NCBI GenBank assembly: GCA_022842845.1
Contig: JALHOT010000002.1
Span: 62,001 to 126,000, forward strand
Source: Cyclobacteriaceae bacterium
GTDB lineage: Bacteria > Bacteroidota > Bacteroidia > Cytophagales > Cyclobacteriaceae
DNA length: 64,000 nt
Reading direction: 5' to 3'
Shown here: positions 44,613 through 53,526 of the stretch, in pieces
Position numbering within the stretch: the first letter of the stretch is position 1
Layout: the number at the start of each line of letters is the position of its first letter
Notes under the pieces: model-generated
Told to the model about the DNA's origin: nothing
What the model saw: the letters and a program-made list of their open reading frames with translations, nothing else
The model's database searches: none
Made by a program: the position numbers and the translations under genes

Positions 44613-45584
44613 CTATTTAATATTGAGTTCTTTGCGGAGATTATCTAATAAATTTTTAAGGGCTGTTTCCCATTGCGTTGCCGCATCCCACTGTTTGCCC
44701 AAATAAAGGTTGTTGAACTCAAGGCGCTTAAAGTAAAACTTATACACTTCCCTTGATGATAAGCTAGGCTCATTGAGAACACTAGGTTTAACCCCTGTCG
44801 CATAGCCGAGCATAGACATGGCCTCTTTTTCTGGCAGATGCACGCATTGTAATACATACCAAAATCCCTGCTGTCTTAATTCCGCATCACTCAAACTATC
44901 ACCAACAAAAGCCAAGGAGAAAGGGTAATCACTCAATGCAAGTTTCAGGGCTGCATTGCCATTCTCATTGTCAGATAATCTTACAGCAAGCTTGTCGATG
45001 CGCAAATCGCTGCTCATGGATTCTATTCTGCTGCCCTGCACGAGACGCAGTGTCAGGTCGGTTTCAGGCTGATCATTGATTAATAAATTTTGTTTGGCAT
45101 AATTATTCAGCAAATCTCTGTTGAGCTGAACGAGTAAATCTCCCAGGCCAGGTTTTACCAATTGATAAGCACGCTGTCGGTTAGAAGTAAAAGAAGGTTT
45201 TTGATTAAAATGAGTAATCGTACAGCGGTACCCTTCTTGGTGCTTATCGAGAAAAACCAGGTTGCTGATTTCTCGCTTCTGAATGGCGTCAAAAATTACC
45301 TTTCTTACATCATGGCCAGCGAGTATTTTCTGTAGTTCAATAGCCAACACAGCATCAATGCCTGTAGCAGAAAAGGAGGCCTGTATTCTTTCAAGCTCTT
45401 GTAACGATAAACTCACATCATAAAACAAAATGGTGCGCCCATTTAAAATGCGTGCTGGTAATTGATCGCTGATGACAAAACGTTGAAAAAAAGTTTCGCT
45501 TGTGTACGGAAGTGTTTGGGCACTTGCCGACTGACTGACATAACAATAAAGCAAACAAGCAATAAGGAAATAAGTACGCATCAT
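44613..45584 (-). CDS. Unknown exported protein at the head of the surface cluster
   Basis: 323 residues, family not recognised. A signal peptide (MMRTYFLIACLLYCYVSQSASAQ) precedes a mature chain with alternating alpha/beta character: RILNGRTILFYDVSLSLQELERIQASF near the start, and KYYFKRLEFNNLYLGKQWDAATQWETAL near the end. No membrane helix or catalytic motif was found. It is preceded by a promoter at 45597-45628 with a leader of about 9 bases, so it is likely the first gene of the cluster that ends with the caspase gene. Its position suggests a role in surface assembly; this is inference only. Confidence 0.55.
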   Translation of the reverse strand: MMRTYFLIACLLYCYVSQSASAQTLPYTSETFFQRFVISDQLPARILNGRTILFYDVSLSLQELERIQASFSATGIDAVLAIELQKILAGHDVRKVIFDAIQKREISNLVFLDKHQEGYRCTITHFNQKPSFTSNRQRAYQLVKPGLGDLLVQLNRDLLNNYAKQNLLINDQPETDLTLRLVQGSRIESMSSDLRIDKLAVRLSDNENGNAALKLALSDYPFSLAFVGDSLSDAELRQQGFWYVLQCVHLPEKEAMSMLGYATGVKPSVLNEPSLSSREVYKFYFKRLEFNNLYLGKQWDAATQWETALKNLLDNLRKELNIK

Positions 45585-45596
45585 GATTGGTTACTG

Positions 45597-45628
45597 CAAA
45601 GAACGAAAAAATAGTGCTGAGATTGCAA
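45597..45628 (-). promoter_or_regulatory. Promoter of the surface cluster
   Basis: On the minus strand TTG (45628-45626), a 21-base spacer, then GTTCTTTG (45604-45597), which keeps the TTTG core of the -7 box but not its leading TA. It lies 12 bases before the ATG at 45584. Confidence 0.4.
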
Positions 45629-45952
45629 CTAGTCGGGCACTTCTATCCACAAGCCCTCTTCATTTAACCGAAGTGCGTAAGTGCGCAGATCTGCAGAACG
45701 TTCCTGAACTTCGCGGCCGGTGCGCAAATCGAAACAGTAATTGTGCCAAGGGCAAACAATCTCATCTTTAAAATTAACGATCCCCTTACTCAATGATTCT
45801 TTATTGTGCGTACACGCATCATTCACCGCAAAAAAATGCTTGCCCTTGCGCACCAAAGTAATACTGTCATTGCCTATGCGCAACAATTGAGGCTTGCCTT
45901 CCTGGAGTCTGGCAAAAGCCTGTTCCGGCTGTGTAAAGATTTTTACCCACAT
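45629..45952 (-). CDS. Rieske [2Fe-2S] ferredoxin-like protein
   Basis: 107 residues, one domain. Ligands are clear: the first CxH in DACTHNKESL (about 41-43) and the second CxxH in IVCPWHNYCFDLRTG (about 62-65), giving a two-His, two-Cys 2Fe-2S cluster. No signal peptide or membrane helix, so it is a soluble cytoplasmic electron carrier of the NirD/biphenyl-dioxygenase ferredoxin kind. No oxygenase or reductase lies nearby, so its partner is unknown. It is divergent from the exported M20 peptidase gene and lies 44 bases upstream of the surface cluster on the same strand. Confidence 0.9.
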   Translation of the reverse strand: MWVKIFTQPEQAFARLQEGKPQLLRIGNDSITLVRKGKHFFAVNDACTHNKESLSKGIVNFKDEIVCPWHNYCFDLRTGREVQERSADLRTYALRLNEEGLWIEVPD

Positions 45953-45963
45953 GCGTAATTGGC

Positions 45964-45994
45964 TTTGCTTGCAGTGTGCATTTTTTTACCTTCG
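45964..45994 (+). promoter_or_regulatory. Promoter of the exported M20 gene
   Basis: TTTG (45964-45967), exactly 19 bases, then TACCTTCG (45987-45994), one base off TAnnTTTG. The spacing is ideal for the Bacteroidota primary sigma factor, and the leader to the ATG at 46017 would be about 19 bases. Confidence 0.6.
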
Positions 45995-46016
45995 AATTTA
46001 CCCATAACCAAACCGT

Positions 46017-47321
46017 ATGAAAAAAGTATTGTCAAGTTTGCTGCTGCTTACAGCTTCGCTGGCCCTTAGCGCCCAGGTAAGCCCCAAATTGCAAACAAAA
46101 GTAATGCAGCAGGCTGCAGACATAGAAAAGAAAATGATTGAATGGAGACGCAACATCCATCAATTTCCAGAATTGTCGAACCGGGAGTTTAAAACGGGCG
46201 AAAAAATTGCCGCCCACCTTAAATCATTGGGTATTGAAGTACAAAGTGGTGTTGCCCATACAGGTGTGGTGGGAATATTGAAAGGAGGCAAACCAGGCCC
46301 GGTTATAGCTTTGCGTGCCGATATGGATGCGCTTCCTGTAACCGAACGCAACAGTTTACCTTTTGCTTCTAAAGAGCGCACTACTTTTAACGGACAGGAA
46401 ACCGGGGTGATGCACGCGTGTGGTCACGATACGCATGTGGCTATGTTGATGGCCACCGCAGAAATATTGGCCCAAAACAAAGCAGAGCTTAAAGGCACGG
46501 TTAAGTTTGTATTTCAGCCTGCGGAAGAAGGAGCTCCTGCCGGTGAAGAGGGGGGTGCTAGCCTAATGGTAAAACAAGGTGTACTAGAAAACCCAAAAGT
46601 AGATGTGATTTTCGGAGCTCATATCCAATCCATCTCTCCGCTGGGCCGCATCACCTACAAACCTGCTGGCCTCATGGCAGCATCCGATTGGTTCAAAATA
46701 AAAGTATATGGTAAGCAAGCCCACGGATCTGCCCCATGGGGTGGCATTGATCCAATTGTGGTCTCCGCTCAAATCATCAACAGCCTGCAGACAATTGTAA
46801 GCCGCTCCGTTAACCTTACGCAAGAGCCTGCCGTTGTTACCGTGGGTCGCATCAATGCAGGTATTCGCGAAAATATTATTCCTGAATATGCTGAAATGGC
46901 AGGCACTATCCGCACACTTGATACCAAAATGCAAGATGAGATCCATGAAAAAATGAGGCGCATTGTTACCAATGTAGCTGAAAGCATGGGAGCAACAGCA
47001 GAAATTGAGATTCAAAAAATGACTCCGGTAACCTATAACGATCCGACCCTTACTGAAAAAGTTGTGGCCAGTTTACAAAAGGCCGCAGGCGAAAGCAATG
47101 TGGTGCGTATACCATCTGTTACGGGCGCAGAAGACTTCGCTTTCTATCAACAAAAGGTACCGGGCTTCTTTTTCTTTGTAGGGGCCTGCCCTCCTGACAA
47201 AGACCCTTTGAAGGATGCTGTTGGCCATCATACGCCTGACTTTATGATTGACGAAAGAGGTATGCTAGTGGGGCTTAAGGCTATGCTAAACCTTACACTC
47301 GATTATATGTACGCAAAATAA
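46017..47321 (+). CDS. Exported M20-family metallopeptidase/amidohydrolase
   Basis: 434 residues with a signal peptide (MKKVLSSLLLLTASLALSAQ). Motifs match the cytoplasmic paralogue at 21905: RADMDALPVTER, HACGHDTHVAMLMA, FQPAEEGAPAGEEGG and TGAEDFAFYQQKVPGFF, with the inserted dimer domain at about 215-330. The whole metal site is intact. Export places its amidase/carboxypeptidase activity in the periplasm, where it may release amino acids from acylated or peptide substrates. The gene is monocistronic with a well-formed promoter. Confidence 0.9.
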   Translation: MKKVLSSLLLLTASLALSAQVSPKLQTKVMQQAADIEKKMIEWRRNIHQFPELSNREFKTGEKIAAHLKSLGIEVQSGVAHTGVVGILKGGKPGPVIALRADMDALPVTERNSLPFASKERTTFNGQETGVMHACGHDTHVAMLMATAEILAQNKAELKGTVKFVFQPAEEGAPAGEEGGASLMVKQGVLENPKVDVIFGAHIQSISPLGRITYKPAGLMAASDWFKIKVYGKQAHGSAPWGGIDPIVVSAQIINSLQTIVSRSVNLTQEPAVVTVGRINAGIRENIIPEYAEMAGTIRTLDTKMQDEIHEKMRRIVTNVAESMGATAEIEIQKMTPVTYNDPTLTEKVVASLQKAAGESNVVRIPSVTGAEDFAFYQQKVPGFFFFVGACPPDKDPLKDAVGHHTPDFMIDERGMLVGLKAMLNLTLDYMYAK

Positions 47322-47385
47322 GTGAGTGTGAACTTTACAGACAGTGTTTTGTTTATACTAACATCAAATCATTAACCCATTTAAC

Positions 47386-47886
47386 ATGTCAAAAATTACT
47401 TTGGGCGGAAAGCCCACCAATACCAACGGAGAGTTACCAAAAGTAGCCAGTGCTGCTCCTGATTTTATTCTTACCAATGCAGCCGACATGGGTGAGGTTT
47501 CATTAAAAAATTATGCTGGCAAGAACGTAGTCATGAACATCTTTCCAAGTGTTGATACAGGCGTATGTGCTGCTTCTGTGCGTAAGTTTAATGCCGAGGC
47601 AAGCAAGTTGAACAACACGGTTGTGCTCTGCATTTCAAAAGACCTGCCATTTGCCATGAAGCGATTCTGCGGAGCCGAAGGATTGAACAATGTGATAACC
47701 TTGAGCGACTATCGCAATAAAGGTTTTTCTAAAAGCTATGGAGTAGAAATTACCGATGGTGCCTTTGAAGCATTGGCTGCACGTGCTGTAGTTATTGTTG
47801 GTGCCGATGGAAAAGTGAAACACACTGAATTGGTGCCTGAGATCGGACAAGAACCAAATTACGAAGCCGCCATCAAGGCACTTTAA
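47386..47886 (+). CDS. tpx: Thiol peroxidase (atypical 2-Cys peroxiredoxin)
   Basis: 166 residues, the usual Tpx length. The peroxidatic Cys is in FPSVDTGVCAASVRKFN (about residue 63), and the resolving Cys in AMKRFCGAEGL (about 97) is at the expected spacing for an intramolecular disulphide. The start ITLGGKPTNTNGELP is typical. It reduces hydroperoxides, using thioredoxin, in the cytoplasm. It lies 64 bases after the M20 gene and ends in a strong terminator. No regulator is adjacent. Confidence 0.96.
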   Translation: MSKITLGGKPTNTNGELPKVASAAPDFILTNAADMGEVSLKNYAGKNVVMNIFPSVDTGVCAASVRKFNAEASKLNNTVVLCISKDLPFAMKRFCGAEGLNNVITLSDYRNKGFSKSYGVEITDGAFEALAARAVVIVGADGKVKHTELVPEIGQEPNYEAAIKAL

Positions 47887-47903
47887 CATAACAGTACCAT
47901 AAG

Positions 47904-47937
47904 AAAGAGCTCTGAAGAAAATTCAGAGCTTTTTTAT
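47904..47937 (+). terminator. Rho-independent terminator after tpx
   Basis: A stem AGCTCTGAA / TTCAGAGCT (47908-47916 and 47922-47930) with a 5-base loop is preceded by an A-run and followed by TTTTTATT. Confidence 0.88.
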
Positions 47938-48002
47938 TGGCACCCTTTTGATGACACTTGTTTCATAATTCCTGAGAAGTACTTTCTTTGCAAAAAAAAA
48001 TC

Positions 48003-48887
48003 ATGCGAAAGCGCGCCCTTATTTATTCAACCCTTTTGTTGTTCGCATTCAACGCATGTAAACAATCAGAAAAAACCTATACGGCTACCGTTTTTGAAAG
48101 CGGAGTAAGCTTGGGTGCACTCTCTAATCCTGCTATTGATGAGGCATCTGGCATGGATGCCAGCATCGTAAATCAGGGTAAATATTGGACGCATAACGAT
48201 AGCGCAGGTGAACCAAGGATTTTTCTTATTGAAGAAAATGGTCAGTACCTGGGCAGTGCCTTGCTGGAAGGAATAGTCAACAGAGATTGGGAAGAGATTA
48301 GTACTGGCCCTGGACCAGAGGAGAATAAAAACTATGTATACATTGGTGAAATTGGTGATAACGAAGCCAGATATCAGTATAAATTGATTTATCGAATTGA
48401 AGAACCGCTTATCAATAAAGGCGATGAGGTGCACGTAACAGTTGTTGACTCCATTAAATTTCAGTTCTCTGATGGGCAGCGAGATGCTGAGGCATTCTTT
48501 ATAGATCAGAAGAGCAAAGATCTTTATCTCTTCAGCAAACGCGAAAAGCAAATCAGCGTTTATACCTTGCCCTATCCACAAAGAACCGACACCATTTCTA
48601 TAGCAAAAAAGTTATTAACCCTGCCTGTAACACAAATAACTGCTACCGACTATGATGCCAATACCGGAGAGCTGTTGATGAAGAACTATGATTCTGTTTA
48701 CTATTGGAAGCGACAAGATCAGGAAACACTACTAGCCATGATGAAAAGAAAGGCTATTGTACTGCCTTATGAAGCAGAGCCTCAAGGCGAATCGATCTGC
48801 TTTACTTCCAATGGAAATGGCTACCTGACTGTTAGTGAAAAAAAGAAGGGCATCGAACCAGTCGTATTGTTTTATAAAAGAAAGTAG
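48003..48887 (+). CDS. Beta-propeller lipoprotein of unknown function
   Basis: 294 residues from the ATG at 48003; the track start at 47988 is a TTG inside the TTTCTTTG promoter-like box. MRKRALIYSTLLLFAFNACKQ is a lipoprotein signal. The body, with NPAIDEASGMDASIVNQG, WTHNDSAGEPRIFLI, NYVYIGEIGDNEARY and DAEAFFIDQKSKDLYLFSKR, looks like a propeller related to SdiA-regulated or phytase-esterase-like proteins, with many Asp/Glu that could bind calcium. No activity is established. It is a single gene, convergent with the DUF2256 gene immediately after its stop. Confidence 0.65.
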   Translation: MRKRALIYSTLLLFAFNACKQSEKTYTATVFESGVSLGALSNPAIDEASGMDASIVNQGKYWTHNDSAGEPRIFLIEENGQYLGSALLEGIVNRDWEEISTGPGPEENKNYVYIGEIGDNEARYQYKLIYRIEEPLINKGDEVHVTVVDSIKFQFSDGQRDAEAFFIDQKSKDLYLFSKREKQISVYTLPYPQRTDTISIAKKLLTLPVTQITATDYDANTGELLMKNYDSVYYWKRQDQETLLAMMKRKAIVLPYEAEPQGESICFTSNGNGYLTVSEKKKGIEPVVLFYKRK

Positions 48888-49031
48888 TTAAATCGTTTTT
48901 TTCTGGCTACGGCAACGATCGCTACAATACTTTACCTCCTCCCAATTTTTCTCCCATTTTTTCCTCCAGGTAAAGGGCCTGCCGCAAGTAGCGCAAGTTT
49001 TTTCTGGCAGGTAAGCCTTGTTTCCTTTCAT
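48888..49031 (-). CDS. DUF2256 zinc-ribbon mini-protein
   Basis: 47 residues, too short for the ORF track. The minus strand from the ATG at 49031 reads [20 protein letters not shown], then [20 protein letters not shown] and CRSQKKTI. Two CxxC-type pairs (CATC and YCSDRC) form a zinc ribbon, and the [11 protein letters not shown] segment is the DUF2256 hallmark. In many bacteria this gene neighbours cryptochrome/photolyase genes, which are not in the window. Its stop abuts the convergent lipoprotein stop. The function is unknown. Confidence 0.88.
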   Translation of the reverse strand: MKGNKAYLPEKTCATCGRPFTWRKKWEKNWEEVKYCSDRCRSQKKTI

Positions 49032-49102
49032 ACATTCAAAAACAGGTGCTACGGCAATTCGTTTGGCTCCAGTGAAAAATAAATTTACTGTATCTTCGTT
49101 CC

Positions 49103-49927
49103 ATGCTTATGCGACTCTCTTTTTTAATTGCTTTGAGTATTCTATCCTTTGGCGTACTGGCCCAGGAAGAAACAGAAGAGCCGGAAGATCGCCCCTTTAC
49201 CATTGATGGTGCCTTTACTTTAGATTTGGAACAAGAAGAAGAGCCTGTTGCCAATCCTAAAAAAAAGAAAGTTAAAAAGAGAGTTTACTACGGCATTAAA
49301 ACCAAAAAAGCCTTTACCAGAAAAGGAACAGGAGAACGCATCACCTTCGAAAGCTTTTTCATTTTAAAAAAACCAGAGCTGCCGCAAACCTTTGTGCGTG
49401 ATGTCTATTGGTACGACTACAAACGAAGAGAAGTTCGTAAAACTGCTCCCGCGAAATTCGATCCCAAGAGCGGCATACTCTTACATGGCCCCTACAAAAG
49501 ATTTTTGCTAGGTGGTATAGTGCTCGAACAAGGCATTTACTACAAAGGCACGAAGCATGGACGCTGGATGAAATACAACCGCGACAGTGTTTTATTGGAC
49601 AAGGAGAAGTATTTCAAAGGATGGCCCAAAGAATCGCAGCTGACCTATTATGACCCTTTTGAAAGAAAAAAACTAAAGGAAATCATCCCTATTGAATACG
49701 GAGAAAGGGAGGGTTACTATTATTTATTCCACGAAAATGGGAAGCCTGCTGTAGTAGGTGAATATAAGTTTGGACAGAGGGTAAACGATTGGATTGAATA
49801 CTATTCTGATGGCAGAAGGAAGAAAATCATTTCATTTCCTAAAGAGCCCTTTGATAATATCAGCAGAGCCTTTGTGCGAGTTGAGTGGAATGAAAAGGGT
49901 AAGGAAATTTACCGCAAAGCACGTTAA
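49103..49927 (+). CDS. Exported MORN-repeat-like protein
   Basis: 274 residues with a signal peptide ([21 protein letters not shown]; the ATG two codons on is also possible). A short acidic, Glu-rich stretch and a Lys-rich block ([14 protein letters not shown]) come first. About five MORN/YwqK-like units follow, with the pattern GxxYxxGxxHGxWxxY: [65 protein letters not shown]. Such repeats mediate binding; in Bacteroidota they are often called toxin-antitoxin YwqK-like, but nothing here suggests a toxin. A TATCTTCG box ends four bases before the ATG. Confidence 0.72.
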   Translation: MLMRLSFLIALSILSFGVLAQEETEEPEDRPFTIDGAFTLDLEQEEEPVANPKKKKVKKRVYYGIKTKKAFTRKGTGERITFESFFILKKPELPQTFVRDVYWYDYKRREVRKTAPAKFDPKSGILLHGPYKRFLLGGIVLEQGIYYKGTKHGRWMKYNRDSVLLDKEKYFKGWPKESQLTYYDPFERKKLKEIIPIEYGEREGYYYLFHENGKPAVVGEYKFGQRVNDWIEYYSDGRRKKIISFPKEPFDNISRAFVRVEWNEKGKEIYRKAR

Positions 49928-49954
49928 TCGACTTTAAAAAACGACAATTGAATT

Positions 49955-52828
49955 TTAAGCTTTGATTTTACCTCTTAAAAATTCTGCTGTATAACCCTTG
50001 CCTTTTTTTACCATTTCTTCGGGCGTTCCCTCAAATACCAATTGCCCTCCTCTTTTTTCGCCACCTTCAGGCCCTAGGTCGATAATCCAATCTGCGCATT
50101 TAATCACTTCCAGATTGTGCTCAATAACAATTACACTATGGCCCTCATCCACTAAAGCATTCATCGCCTTGAGTAATTTACTGATGTCGTGAAAATGCAA
50201 GCCCGTGGTGGGCTCATCAAAAATAAAGAGCATGTTGCCATCTGGTGCGTTTTTGCCAAGGAAAGATGCCAGCTTTACGCGTTGCGCTTCCCCTCCACTT
50301 AAAGAGTTGGATGACTGACCTAGTTTCACATACCCCAATCCAACATCATTTAATGGTAAGAGTCTGTCATAGATAGCCTTTTTATCTTTAAAAAAGTCAA
50401 GCGATGCTTCTACCGTCATGTCGAGCACATCAGCTATATTCTTTCCATTTACTTCTATTTCCAACACTTCTTGCTTAAAGCGTTTCCCATGGCAACTTTC
50501 ACACTTCAAAAAGATATCGGCCATAAATTGCATTTCAACCTTAATTTCGCCTTCACCCTGACAGGTTTCGCAACGCCCTCCCTCTACGTTAAAGGAGAAG
50601 TGAGATGGTTTGTAGCCTCGCTGTTGGGCTAAAGGTTGATCAGCGTATAAATTTCGTACGGCATCGTAAGCCTTTACATAGCTCACCGGATTGGAGCGGG
50701 ATGATTTTCCTATAGGATTTTGATCTACAAACTCTACTTGTGTTATACGACTAAAGTCACCTTCTAACTTGTCGTACTTACCGGGTGTTTCTGCTACAGA
50801 ACCAGTAAGCCTGCCCACTACAGGGTACAGTATTTTTGTGACAAGCGTAGATTTGCCTGACCCACTAACGCCTGTGACCACGGTTAAGGTATTCATTGGA
50901 AATTTTACCTTCAGGTTTTTCAGGTTATTCTCTCTGGCGCCAACAACCGTAATGGAATCCTTCCACTTTCTTCTGATTTTCGGCACCTCAATCTTGTCTT
51001 CTCCGATTAGAAAATTAATGGTATGCGAAGCAATGCGTTTATTAACATCCGTTATTGAGCCTTGAAATACCAGCTCGCCACCATGTGATCCCGCATCTGG
51101 CCCGATATCGATTATCTGGTCGGCCGCCCGCATGATCTCCTCCTCGTGTTCTACAATAATTACAGTATTACCAAGATCACGCAGTGATTGTAAAACCTCT
51201 ACCATACGCGCAGTGTCTTTAGGGTGAAGCCCTATACTGGGTTCATCGAGTACATACATGGATCCGACCAATGCGCTTCCTAAGGATGTTGCCAGTTTGA
51301 TGCGCTGATATTCTCCACCAGATAAAGTAGAGGTAACACGGTTTAAGGTTAAGTAACCAAGCCCCACCTTTTCCATGTAGGCCAGTCTTGATCTTATTTC
51401 AGTTATAATTCTGTCAGAAATTTTTTGTTCGTAAGCGGGCAACTTCAAATTCTCAAACCACAGGAGTGCCTCCTCAATGGGCATCAATACAATATCTGTA
51501 ATGGAGGTATCGGCTATCTTTACATATTGAGCATCTTTGCGCAAGCGAGTGCCTCTGCAATCGGGGCAAGTGGTGCGCCCTCTGTAGCGCGATAGCATTA
51601 CACGGTATTGAATCTTGTGTGTCTTCGATTCTAAATACTTAAAAAAGGCATTGATACCATCAAAATACTCATTGCCGTTCCATAGTAAATCGCGTTGCTT
51701 TTGGCTGAGCTCATTGTAAGGTCTATGGATGGGGAAATCGAACTTAATTCCATTCTTCAACAATGGCTTTTGCCACTCACCCATGGTCTCACTTCTCCAC
51801 GGTGCAATGGCGCCTTCATATACCGACATGGATTTATCGGGTATCACCAGGTCTTCATCAATACCCAACACTTTGCCAAAACCTTCGCAGGTTTGGCAAG
51901 CTCCGTAGGGATTATTAAAACTGAAAAAGTTTACTGAAGGCTCTGTAAAAGTCATGCCATCCAGTTCGAAGCGATCACTGAACTTCATGGTCTCTTTGCC
52001 TTCCACATAGACATGGCAATCTCCTTCTCCTTCAAAAAAAGCTGTTTGGATGGAGTCTGATAATCGAAACACGGTATCCTCATCGGCCGCATTCACCGCT
52101 GCACGATCTATGAGAATCTCAAAATTTCCATTGAGGGCGACCGCTTTCTTTATGCCTGGCTTCTTTTTACTTTTTTCTTTATTGACCTCAGCCGGTACTA
52201 ACGATGGATTAAGAAGTTCTTCAATAAACTTAACCTCACCATCTACTAACACCCTGGCAAAACCTTTACTCAAAAGCAGGTTTAATTCTTCTTGTAACTT
52301 CCTGCCCTTTTTTATGTGCAGGGGACAAGCTACCATGACACGCGTTCCTGCTGACAGTGCATTTATTTTGTTGACAACGTCTGTTACCGTGTCACGCTTT
52401 ACTTCTTGTCCGCTAACAGGTGAGTAAGTAGTGCCTACGCGTGCAAATAGCAATTTTAGGTAATCATAAATTTCGGTGGTAGTACCTACTGTGGAGCGGG
52501 GGTTTCGTGTATTTACTTTTTGCTCAATGGCAATGGCCGGAGAAACACCCTTGATGTAATCTACATCGGGCTTCTCCATACGGCCCAAAAACTGACGGGC
52601 ATAAGAACTTAGGCTTTCGACATACATGCGTTGCCCCTCAGCAAAGAGGGTATCAAAGGCTAACGATGACTTGCCGGAGCCAGAAAGCCCTGTAATTACC
52701 ACCATTTTATTACGCGGGATGGCAACACTTAGGTTTTTCAGGTTATTGACCCTGGCCCTTTTAATGATGATAAACTCCTTAGGGTCAAGTTGATCTATAT
52801 CCTGTACTGGCTTTAGTTCTTTCTTCAT
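49955..52828 (-). CDS. uvrA: Excinuclease ABC subunit A
   Basis: 957 residues, standard length. Two ABC ATPase halves are seen: Walker [19 protein letters not shown] near 45 and [18 protein letters not shown] in the second half, each with an LSGGE signature ([17 protein letters not shown] and [17 protein letters not shown]). Zinc modules appear as [19 protein letters not shown] and the C-terminal pair [19 protein letters not shown]. UvrA dimers detect bulky DNA lesions and load UvrB in nucleotide excision repair. The gene is preceded by an acidic protein gene with a likely terminator between, and converges with the MORN-like gene. Some Bacteroidota carry several uvrA copies; only one is seen here. 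Confidence 0.97.
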   Translation of the reverse strand: MKKELKPVQDIDQLDPKEFIIIKRARVNNLKNLSVAIPRNKMVVITGLSGSGKSSLAFDTLFAEGQRMYVESLSSYARQFLGRMEKPDVDYIKGVSPAIAIEQKVNTRNPRSTVGTTTEIYDYLKLLFARVGTTYSPVSGQEVKRDTVTDVVNKINALSAGTRVMVACPLHIKKGRKLQEELNLLLSKGFARVLVDGEVKFIEELLNPSLVPAEVNKEKSKKKPGIKKAVALNGNFEILIDRAAVNAADEDTVFRLSDSIQTAFFEGEGDCHVYVEGKETMKFSDRFELDGMTFTEPSVNFFSFNNPYGACQTCEGFGKVLGIDEDLVIPDKSMSVYEGAIAPWRSETMGEWQKPLLKNGIKFDFPIHRPYNELSQKQRDLLWNGNEYFDGINAFFKYLESKTHKIQYRVMLSRYRGRTTCPDCRGTRLRKDAQYVKIADTSITDIVLMPIEEALLWFENLKLPAYEQKISDRIITEIRSRLAYMEKVGLGYLTLNRVTSTLSGGEYQRIKLATSLGSALVGSMYVLDEPSIGLHPKDTARMVEVLQSLRDLGNTVIIVEHEEEIMRAADQIIDIGPDAGSHGGELVFQGSITDVNKRIASHTINFLIGEDKIEVPKIRRKWKDSITVVGARENNLKNLKVKFPMNTLTVVTGVSGSGKSTLVTKILYPVVGRLTGSVAETPGKYDKLEGDFSRITQVEFVDQNPIGKSSRSNPVSYVKAYDAVRNLYADQPLAQQRGYKPSHFSFNVEGGRCETCQGEGEIKVEMQFMADIFLKCESCHGKRFKQEVLEIEVNGKNIADVLDMTVEASLDFFKDKKAIYDRLLPLNDVGLGYVKLGQSSNSLSGGEAQRVKLASFLGKNAPDGNMLFIFDEPTTGLHFHDISKLLKAMNALVDEGHSVIVIEHNLEVIKCADWIIDLGPEGGEKRGGQLVFEGTPEEMVKKGKGYTAEFLRGKIKA

Positions 52829-52879
52829 GCGATACCTTGCTGTGCTTTAGCCTTGACATAGTTGACAAAGGCTTTGCTA

Positions 52880-52917
52880 TAGTACAAACACAAACACCAC
52901 CCTTTCGGATGGTGTTC
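52880..52917 (-). terminator. Probable terminator between the acidic protein gene and uvrA
   Basis: The minus strand forms ACACCA-t-CC / GG-g-TGGTGT with a GAAA loop (one internal mismatch) and continues TTGTGTTTGTAC, a moderately T-rich tail. Confidence 0.5.
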
Positions 52918-52957
52918 AAATATTTACAAAAATATAAAAGCCAGGGAATGTACTTGC

Positions 52958-53353
52958 TTAGTCAAAATCAGGATCATAGCTAGCTTCTTTGCCTCCACGC
53001 TTTCCGCCACCTTCATAATCGTCATCATCGCTGCCTCCGCTGCTGTAGCTATCGTCTGTGTCGTTTCCGTAATCATCATCACTGTCGCTACCTCCGGTGC
53101 TATCGCCAAACTCCTCGTCCTCCTTCTTTTCGACATCGTATTCCCCATCGCTGTTTTTAACAGCCGGAACCTTTATCAGATAGGTTGCATCCTCTGTTTC
53201 TAAGGGGAAAACAAAAATAGGTTCCTTCTTAGCATTGGTAATACGGGTAATGCTTCCCTCGTATCCTGTCGGATACTGATCATTCAATAATTCCTTTAAA
53301 TCGTCTGTTAGGTTCTCCAGACTTTTAATAACGCGCTTCTTACTCGTGGCCAT
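52958..53353 (-). CDS. Small protein with Asp/Ser/Gly-rich acidic tail
   Basis: 131 residues. The first about 75 form a compact domain (VIKSLENLTDDLKELLNDQYPTGYEGSITRI, DATYLIKVPAV) seen as a conserved short family in Bacteroidota without known function. From about residue 78 the chain is low complexity and strongly acidic (EEFGDSTGGSDSDDDYGNDT), with a small GGGKRGGKE break and a YDPDFD end. No signal peptide is seen. The tail would be disordered and could bind cations or basic proteins. It is divergent from the sigma factor gene. I do not assign a function. Confidence 0.7.
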   Translation of the reverse strand: MATSKKRVIKSLENLTDDLKELLNDQYPTGYEGSITRITNAKKEPIFVFPLETEDATYLIKVPAVKNSDGEYDVEKKEDEEFGDSTGGSDSDDDYGNDTDDSYSSGGSDDDDYEGGGKRGGKEASYDPDFD

Positions 53354-53426
53354 AATTGGTTAAACTGCAAATCGGGCTCAAATAGGGCGATAAAATTGTT
53401 TGTAGGCAAGATTTTTTAAAAAATTT

Positions 53427-53457
53427 TTTGCACGATTTCAGAAAGTTTCTACCTTTT
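53427..53457 (+). promoter_or_regulatory. Promoter of the ECF sigma operon
   Basis: TTTG (53427-53430), exactly 19 bases, then TACCTTTT (53450-53457), one base off TAnnTTTG. A transcript from about 53462 would have a leader of about 65 bases before the sigma ATG. Confidence 0.55.
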
Positions 53458-53526
53458 CATCCTGATCAATCATTTAACCCCCATACTATCGAGCTACATT
53501 TCTACGTTACCTAAAAAGCAAGACAG

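Noticed and set aside
46584-47015. 143-codon minus-strand ORF
   Set aside because: Shadow of the exported M20 gene; Cys/His-rich only by frame complementarity.
48066-48581. 171-codon minus-strand ORF
   Set aside because: Lies entirely antisense to the propeller lipoprotein; no family pattern or signal peptide, and its composition follows the complementary frame.
49103-49927. MORN-like protein as a toxin-antitoxin component
   Set aside because: Name overlap with YwqK-type repeats only; the protein is exported and has no toxin neighbour.
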